Positions 6,687 through 11,037 of a stretch of 11,037 bases of DNA are shown in pieces. Source of the DNA: Bacteroides sp. CAG:770. GTDB lineage: Bacteria; Bacteroidota; Bacteroidia; Bacteroidales; UBA932. The translations under genes were made by a program, and so were the position numbers. The DNA is taken from NCBI GenBank assembly GCA_000435075.1, contig FR890601.1:1-11037 (forward strand). Direction: 5' to 3'. The stretch's first letter is position 1. Each line of letters begins with the position of its first letter. The notes under the pieces are model-generated. The model saw only the letters and a list, made by a program, of their open reading frames with translations. It was not told the origin of the DNA and made no database searches.

Positions 6687-8276
6687 CTACTTGCTCTTTA
6701 CGCAGCGTACCTGGAAAGCCGCATCGCTCAATGTCAGTCCGGCAATCTTCGGAATTCCCGATGCCGATGACATCCACATCAGATACTGGCATTTTCCGTT
6801 TGAATCCTTGGAACCGGTCCATACGAAGACGTTTTTCGGAGACGACACTCCGGAACCGTCTTTCTTCAGTTGTCCGCCGGCCATCAGGCATACGGTCTGC
6901 TCTCCGTCGGTACATGTATAATATTCTCCGGTTTTGGTGTCAACACTTCCGCCTTTGGTCATCTCTGTCATTTCTTCGGCAGTCGGCAGCCTCCATGTGC
7001 CGGCAGGCAGAACGAGTGAGCATGGGTCGGTATCGTCTTTGGAAATGGCTGTGTATGAGAGCGTTTCCTCTTTCGGCCCATATGCCTTTCCCGGATATTT
7101 GCTCGTGCCCTTTATGTTCTGCCCGAGGTCAATGCCGTATTTGCTTCTCCATTTGAAGTACATTCCGTGCTCCTTAGGTCCTGCAAAAGTATAGGCTCCG
7201 TCTTTTATCGTAAGGTATCCCGTACTCCAGATTACAGACCAGCCGTCTGCCGCAGGCGCACCGGCCTGAACCAACTTCTTGCCAGTGTCAATGCCATTGA
7301 TGAAGATGCTGAATGTCCTGTCCGTAGTCTTGGTATTCTCCGGAATAGGAATTTCGGCTACAGGATTGAACCTTGAGGCATCCTTGCTGTATGTGTTGCC
7401 GTCCGAACCGCGGGCCTCCACTGCGACTTTTCCGAGGTCTGTGTCTATATTGACAGTGAGCATGAATGCCTTGTAGTCGTTCTTCGCAGGCGTATGTGAT
7501 ACATAGAACGCATAGTCCTGAATGGCAGGCTGAACGAAGGTCTTTCCTGTGAACTTGTTGTTTATGAACAGTTTCCATGTCTTGTCCGCCTTCTCGGTGT
7601 TCGCACTGACATTGAAAGATGCCTTCGTCACTTTCGGGGTGCAGGTGCTTGTTTTTTCTTCCTGAGTGTCGGAGATGAGTGTCGCCTCGTAGAGGGCGAA
7701 TTCGCCCGGGTCAGTCTCCACTTCCAGCTCGAATCCGGTATTGGCCTCCAGCTTTTCAGGTGTCAATTTGTGTGAGACATAGCCTGGCTGCCGTATGTTC
7801 TTCACGCATCTCACGGAACCGAGCGCGTTGTTGGTCAAGTCATAGAAAATCATTGAGTATGTGTCACTTATGACATAGACCATGTGCTTGTTGTCGTAGC
7901 TCCTTCCGTCTATCCAATATCCGCCGTAAGCATTGTCATACTGATGGTCCATCTTTCCGGTGTCTATGAACATTGCTCCTGTGTATGGCAGGAAATATCC
8001 CGGAGCCTCCTTGAAGGTTCTTCCCTTGATTCCGTCGAGAGAGTGTTCGCTGTCAGTATCTTCCTGATAATAAAGGTAATATGCTTCCATATAAGTCGGA
8101 AGCCTGAGTTCCGGACTCATCTTGGTGCACGGGTCGTCGCTGTCACTGTCGGATGGGATGTCTTTCATCTCTATCTTGACTGGCTCCGGAGTATAAGCGG
8201 TTCCGTCGTAGGCGCCGTCCACCGGTCTGATGCCGTAGCTTGAGCCTTTCTTGAAGAAAAGTCCAGGGTCTGACAT
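6687..8276 (-). CDS. Modular surface protein, 5'-truncated
   Basis: 529 residues from the first ATG, built of repeated modules. Unit 1 (about 1-159) and unit 2 (about 356-529) are diverged copies. Both contain a FFKKGSSYGI / YFKWRSKYGI segment, then DPC, then LRLP (57-60) / WRLP (428-431), and end in VRCVK (155-159 and 523-527). Between them lie two related beta-rich stretches, each with TWKLFINNKFTGK / TFSIFINGIDTGK (about 232-244 and 320-332). This resembles Bacteroidetes cell-surface proteins with FISUMP/fimbrillin-like C-terminal modules; the exact family is uncertain. No signal peptide is present, because the reading frame is cut off inside unit 1: 12 homologous codons still precede the ATG and end at a stop. 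The gene is therefore most likely a non-secreted remnant, or a silent cassette. Confidence 0.75.
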   Translation of the reverse strand: MSDPGLFFKKGSSYGIRPVDGAYDGTAYTPEPVKIEMKDIPSDSDSDDPCTKMSPELRLPTYMEAYYLYYQEDTDSEHSLDGIKGRTFKEAPGYFLPYTGAMFIDTGKMDHQYDNAYGGYWIDGRSYDNKHMVYVISDTYSMIFYDLTNNALGSVRCVKNIRQPGYVSHKLTPEKLEANTGFELEVETDPGEFALYEATLISDTQEEKTSTCTPKVTKASFNVSANTEKADKTWKLFINNKFTGKTFVQPAIQDYAFYVSHTPAKNDYKAFMLTVNIDTDLGKVAVEARGSDGNTYSKDASRFNPVAEIPIPENTKTTDRTFSIFINGIDTGKKLVQAGAPAADGWSVIWSTGYLTIKDGAYTFAGPKEHGMYFKWRSKYGIDLGQNIKGTSKYPGKAYGPKEETLSYTAISKDDTDPCSLVLPAGTWRLPTAEEMTEMTKGGSVDTKTGEYYTCTDGEQTVCLMAGGQLKKDGSGVSSPKNVFVWTGSKDSNGKCQYLMWMSSASGIPKIAGLTLSDAAFQVRCVKSK

Positions 8277-8315
8277 CTTTTCCGCGATGATGAATTTGCC
8301 GTCTTTCAGGTCTTA
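8277..8315 (-). pseudogene. Residual coding sequence upstream of the ATG, ending at the junction
   Basis: Read in frame upstream of the ATG at 8276, the minus strand encodes DLKDGKFIIAEK, then a TAA at 8313-8315. This matches TIKDGAYTFAGPK, residues 356-368 of the second unit of the same protein. The true gene therefore once extended further 5', and similarity stops abruptly at the stop codon, marking the breakpoint where the recombinase-bearing DNA begins. Confidence 0.7.
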
Positions 8316-8348
8316 TGCTGCGTAGATAATTATGTTGTGTAGCAACAT
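8313..8348. repeat. Short direct and inverted repeats at the presumed left end
   Basis: ATGCTGCGTAG (8315-8325) and ATGTTGTGTAG (8332-8342) are direct repeats 17 bp apart, differing only by two C/T changes. The second is also half of an inverted repeat: ATGTTG (8332-8337), a 5-bp spacer, and CAACAT (8343-8348). The motif TTATG(C/T)TG occurs at 8313, 8330 and 8460, and inverted at 8387-8394. Such iterated sites suit binding of several recombinase subunits at an element end. Confidence 0.5.
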
Positions 8349-8395
8349 GAAATAGTTGAAAATCAATCTTATCTTGCTCAAATTGCCAACATAAA

Positions 8396-8415
8396 TTTTG
8401 CCGCTGCAGGCAAAA
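8396..8415. repeat. Inverted repeat TTTTGCC / GGCAAAA
   Basis: TTTTGCC (8396-8402) and GGCAAAA (8409-8415) form a perfect 7-bp inverted repeat around the 6-bp spacer GCTGCA. It lies 46 bp before the first recombinase gene. The geometry, two arms and a 6-bp centre, resembles a tyrosine recombinase core site, but it would serve as well as a repressor operator. Confidence 0.5.
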
Positions 8416-8426
8416 GTTGTATTTTG
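8396..8426 (+). promoter_or_regulatory. Possible promoter of the recombinase genes
   Basis: TTTTG (8396-8400), a 19-bp spacer and TATTTTG (8420-8426) approximate the Bacteroidetes promoter pattern, with one base missing from the -7 element. The -33 part lies in one inverted repeat and the -7 part in the first arm of the next. Recombinase bound to these repeats could thus repress its own synthesis. That regulatory link is inference. Confidence 0.35.
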
Positions 8427-8455
8427 AAGGAAGACACTATCATCTTCAAATACAA
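8417..8455 (+). repeat. Long inverted repeat directly before the first recombinase gene
   Basis: TTGTATTTTGAAG (8417-8429) and CTTCAAATACAA (8444-8455) are inverted copies that differ only by one A, with a 14-bp spacer. The right arm ends 6 bp before the start codon at 8462. In RNA it would form a stem just before the start codon and might limit translation; in DNA it overlaps the predicted -7 element. Confidence 0.6.
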
Positions 8456-8461
8456 TATATT

Positions 8462-10078
8462 ATGTTGGAAAAAATCATCAAAAGAAAGTATTATCTGGAG
8501 CATCATCATCTGAATGCTCCATTACTGGCGGAACGCGAGGCTTACCTCACTACAATGTTTAGTCGCGGATTGAGTCATGGTGTGCTTCTATCAACGGCCG
8601 ATTATCTTCTGAGGATAATAGAGTTCCTTAATCTCAGGGATGATGCTCCTTTCCGCAAAGTGAGTATCGGAGAGGTCGAATCTGCTGGGAATCGTTGGGC
8701 GAAAACCATCAAGAATCACCCGATGAAACGTCAGGTCGCCGAAACGGCCAAGGAGAAGTTCGTCCTGACCGCCATTAAATGGCTTGGGCCTCTTGGAAAA
8801 ATCGAGCGATATTCACCTGAAGACAATATTCTGAGCGGATTGTTCTCTAGATGCTATCACAAGCGTCGCTACCTTACTTCGCCGCTTCTAGATGAAAGGA
8901 TCTCATACCTCCTGCTTTGGAAGGAACGTGGAGCTGCGCAAAGAACTCTTCGTCAAATAGCCTGCTACCAGATGCATATAATAGACTACTTGCACTTTAA
9001 AGAACGTCGTATGGTCAAGGAATCCGAAGTAATCCGGGCGGCAGAGGAATGGGAAAGGGCTATCATTCCCGAAGTACGCAAGAAGTCAGGAAGAAAGGAG
9101 AACAAGAAGGCTTTCATCCGAGTAGCGTCGGGATGGCTCAGGTGGATGGGTCTATACATCCCCGAGCCAGACACGCCCGTTCAGTACGACTTCATCCAGC
9201 GATACCTCGACCATCTTGTCCTGGAGAAAGGGTACTCGGAACGGACGGCAGAAAGTCGAGACAGTATGTTAAAAATCTTATTCCGATATCTTGATGCGGA
9301 AGGTCTTCTTCTTGAGAATGTTACGGCAAGCACGATAGATGGGTTTCTAGAGAAGCGTGGCCTGGACGGTTGCTGTCGTCAGGCCATTGCCGGAAATGCT
9401 TCCGTTCTCCGCGACTTCTTCCGTTATGCCGAAGACCAAGGGTGGTGCGAACATAATCTCCGCTCGTTCATCCGTTCTCCCAGATGCTACAAGATGGAGT
9501 CTGTCCCGTCATTTATCCCTTGGAATCAAGTTCGCACGATGCTTAACAATCAAGACGCTGAAAGTCGCCGAGGCATACGGGACCATGCAATCTTGCAACT
9601 TCTTTCAGTCTATGGCCTACGAAGCAGCGAGGTAGCCAATCTGAAGCTGAATGACATTGACTGGAGGCGTGAGGTCATTCACTTGAGAAGAGCCAAAGGG
9701 TGCCGTCCACAGGAAATGCCACTGGTGAAAAACGTCGGGGAATCCATCATCCGGTATCTAAAAGAGGTCCGCCGTAATGAAGGCGGCTGCGAGTATGTTT
9801 TTATTCGTCTCAGAGCGCCTTACCAAAAGATGAGCACGTCGTCAATATACAAGATAGTCCGTGACGAGCTTGTCAAGTATGACCTCAATATCAAACATCG
9901 TGGACCACATACTTTGAGGCACAGTTGTGCAACCCATCTTGTCAACAGCGGCCATTCCATGAAAGAAGTGGCAGATCTTCTGGGACATCAGATGCTGGAC
10001 ACGACGAGAATATATGCGAAAGTCGATATGGTTGGGTTACGCAAAGTGGCGGACATGGAATGGGAGGGTTTGCTATGA
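8462..10078 (+). CDS. Tyrosine recombinase with duplicated N-terminal region
   Basis: A 538-aa site-specific recombinase. The C-terminal catalytic domain (about 350-538) holds the complete active site: R387 (YGLRSSE), K412 (RRAKG), H483 and R486 (PHTLRHS), H509 (LLGHQ) and the nucleophile Y518 (TTRIYAKVD). A core-binding SAM-like domain (about 240-330, ERTAESRDSMLKILFRYLDAEG) precedes it. In front are two diverged copies of a unit of about 105 residues: about 9-115 with APLLAEREAYL, and about 132-235 with SPLLDERISYL. Most recombinases of this class lack such an extension and have 300-420 residues. I chose the ATG at 8462; the frame is open to a TTG at 8417, but that would place the start in an inverted repeat. 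It overlaps the next gene by 4 bases (ATGA). It is opposite in direction to, and apparently interrupts, the surface-protein gene. Confidence 0.93.
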   Translation: MLEKIIKRKYYLEHHHLNAPLLAEREAYLTTMFSRGLSHGVLLSTADYLLRIIEFLNLRDDAPFRKVSIGEVESAGNRWAKTIKNHPMKRQVAETAKEKFVLTAIKWLGPLGKIERYSPEDNILSGLFSRCYHKRRYLTSPLLDERISYLLLWKERGAAQRTLRQIACYQMHIIDYLHFKERRMVKESEVIRAAEEWERAIIPEVRKKSGRKENKKAFIRVASGWLRWMGLYIPEPDTPVQYDFIQRYLDHLVLEKGYSERTAESRDSMLKILFRYLDAEGLLLENVTASTIDGFLEKRGLDGCCRQAIAGNASVLRDFFRYAEDQGWCEHNLRSFIRSPRCYKMESVPSFIPWNQVRTMLNNQDAESRRGIRDHAILQLLSVYGLRSSEVANLKLNDIDWRREVIHLRRAKGCRPQEMPLVKNVGESIIRYLKEVRRNEGGCEYVFIRLRAPYQKMSTSSIYKIVRDELVKYDLNIKHRGPHTLRHSCATHLVNSGHSMKEVADLLGHQMLDTTRIYAKVDMVGLRKVADMEWEGLL

Positions 10079-11019
10079 TCTTGAAGATACTTGTCGAGAC
10101 CTATATTGCATATCGCAGGTCACTTGGTGAAAAGTTCGTCACTAACGCTCGGGAATTGCAGATGTTCGTCAACTATGCCGGACTGAAATGTGACGTGTGC
10201 ACAATAGACCGCTCGTTGTGCGAATCCTTCCTCCTGCATCCGAAAGGTAAAGTTACCGCCAACTGGTTCTGCAAGCACACGGCTCTGAAAGGCTTCTTTC
10301 AGTGGGCGGTCGTCAGGGGACACATCGCAAAGAGCCCCTTGCCGGAAGAACTTCCGCGCCGTCCGGAACATATCCGCCCCTACGTCTACTCCGATGATGA
10401 GCTCCGCTCCCTCTTCCGCTGCGCCTTGACATATCAAAAGAACAAGAGCGCCATTTATCCTGAATGCGTACGAGAAATCCTAGTGTTGACTTACTTGTTG
10501 GGGCTCCGAATCCATGAGACCTTGGGACTGAAGATGGATGACATCGACTTGAACAACCAAATTGTAACCATCGATGACTCAAAGTTCTATAAGACCCGGT
10601 TGGAACCGTTCAATGGCATCGTAAAGAAAGAAATCATCACCTTCCTGTCATGGAGGAAACAAATGGGTATGCCGGATGACGCGGACAGCCCATTGTTCCT
10701 GAACAAAAAGGGGCTTCCAATGTTGTTGGACTCCATGCATGACATCTTCAGGCGCATATGTGCTAAAGCAGGTATCTTCAGGAGCGATGGTGCCGTATAT
10801 CAACCGAGACTTCATGACTTGCGACATACCTTCGCGGTAAATAGGCTTATCGCATGGTACGATGCCGGAGAGGATGTCCAGCATCTGTTGCCAACATTGT
10901 CAACCTATATGGGGCATACCCATATTGCCCATACATCGGTCTATCTGACGATGACTGACCGACTTCTCGACTGCGCGAACAGCCGCTTTGAATCTTATGT
11001 GGAAGGAGGAACAGAATAA
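10075..11019 (+). CDS. Tyrosine recombinase, second of the tandem set
   Basis: A 314-aa recombinase of normal integrase length. The N-terminal core-binding domain (about 1-95, with LVETYIAYRRSLGEKF) is followed by the catalytic domain: R145 (LGLRIHETLGL), K170 (DDSKFYKTR), H247 and R250 (LHDLRHTFA), H281 (YMGHTHIAH) and the nucleophile Y290 (TSVYLTM). All are present, so it should be active. The frame stays open upstream to 9925, inside the first recombinase. The ATG at 10075 overlapping the previous stop as ATGA gives the normal N-terminus and fits translational coupling. A GGAGG (11005-11009) shortly before its stop lies in the right place to serve the next gene. Different sequence from the first recombinase points to distinct roles, as in RIT elements. 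Confidence 0.92.
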   Translation: MILKILVETYIAYRRSLGEKFVTNARELQMFVNYAGLKCDVCTIDRSLCESFLLHPKGKVTANWFCKHTALKGFFQWAVVRGHIAKSPLPEELPRRPEHIRPYVYSDDELRSLFRCALTYQKNKSAIYPECVREILVLTYLLGLRIHETLGLKMDDIDLNNQIVTIDDSKFYKTRLEPFNGIVKKEIITFLSWRKQMGMPDDADSPLFLNKKGLPMLLDSMHDIFRRICAKAGIFRSDGAVYQPRLHDLRHTFAVNRLIAWYDAGEDVQHLLPTLSTYMGHTHIAHTSVYLTMTDRLLDCANSRFESYVEGGTE

Positions 11020-11037
11020 TGGGAAGCGACAAAAAAA
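11019..11037 (+). CDS. Start of a third overlapping gene (partial, probable recombinase)
   Basis: An ATG at 11019 overlaps the preceding stop codon by one base (TAATG) and follows GGAGGA at 11005-11010 with suitable spacing. Only MGSDKK is visible before the window ends. The overlap and the two recombinases before it suggest the third recombinase of a trio, but the visible residues prove nothing about its function. Confidence 0.5.

Larger units (their letters stand above)
8313..11037 (+). mobile_element. RIT-like element (tyrosine recombinases in tandem), left part
   Basis: The left end is placed at 8313-8316, where homology of the surface-protein gene breaks off. Short repeats and palindromes (8313-8467) are followed by three same-strand genes that overlap at their stop/start codons: a 538-aa and a 314-aa tyrosine recombinase, and a third gene entering the window edge. 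This matches RIT elements, which carry three adjacent, overlapping tyrosine recombinase genes with little cargo. The right end, the matching inverted repeat and any target duplication are outside the window. An alternative is a resident recombinase cluster that switches surface-protein genes. Confidence 0.65.

Noticed and set aside
6413..7156. Plus-strand ORF of 247 codons spanning the zapA promoter and two genes
   Set aside because: It crosses a coding region, an intergenic promoter and another coding region on the opposite strand; its serine- and arginine-rich sequence is typical of an antisense frame.
9925..10074. Upstream extension of the second recombinase
   Set aside because: The extra 50 codons lie in another frame of the first recombinase's active-site region; the ATGA overlap start gives the usual integrase N-terminus.
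1..11037. CRISPR array, tRNA or rRNA genes
   Set aside because: No regularly spaced repeats of CRISPR size, no cloverleaf or CCA-ended tRNA-like sequence, and no rRNA signature were seen on either strand.

Overview
The window looks like a Bacteroidales chromosome segment, probably from a gut-type organism. The evidence is: a promoter of the Bacteroidetes sigma type (TTG, 20 bp, TAAATTTG) before the coiled-coil/zapA pair; AT-rich leaders without Shine-Dalgarno sequences; a modular surface protein whose units end in a Val-Arg-Cys-Val-Lys motif; and the combination of rny, zapA and a DsbD carrying a C-terminal thioredoxin domain. The species cannot be fixed from the sequence.

Left part (1-2200). 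The tail of an unrecognised + strand gene ends at 80. A 282-bp stretch without a convincing gene follows, holding a perfect 14-bp palindrome. A lipoprotein 5'-nucleotidase/UDP-sugar hydrolase family metallophosphatase (363-2108, +) comes next. It converges on the minus-strand dsbD, and a long hairpin at 2135-2180 serves as a likely bidirectional terminator.

Housekeeping block (2200-6655, all minus strand). In transcription order: promoter, a 90-aa coiled-coil protein, zapA (2 nt later, probably translationally coupled), a structured RNA region of about 155 nt that I interpret as 6S RNA, a strong hairpin, rny (RNase Y), and dsbD only 41 bp after rny. The theme is general cell physiology: Z-ring assembly, global control of RNA polymerase, mRNA decay and periplasmic thiol reduction.

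Accessory part (6687-11037). A minus-strand gene for a modular, repeat-containing surface protein is cut off at its 5' end. Twelve codons upstream of its first ATG still match the corresponding stretch of the second unit of the same protein, and homology stops at a TAA at 8313-8315. From there a block of short repeats and palindromes leads into a + strand array of tyrosine recombinases: a 538-aa protein with a duplicated N-terminal region, a 314-aa protein overlapping it by ATGA, and the first codons of a third gene overlapping by TAATG at the window edge. This tight tandem layout matches the known 'recombinase in trio' (RIT) elements. The simplest reading is that such an element inserted into the surface-protein gene. 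The main alternative is that the recombinases shuffle or switch a silent surface-protein cassette. The right end of the element and the missing 5' part of the gene lie outside the window.
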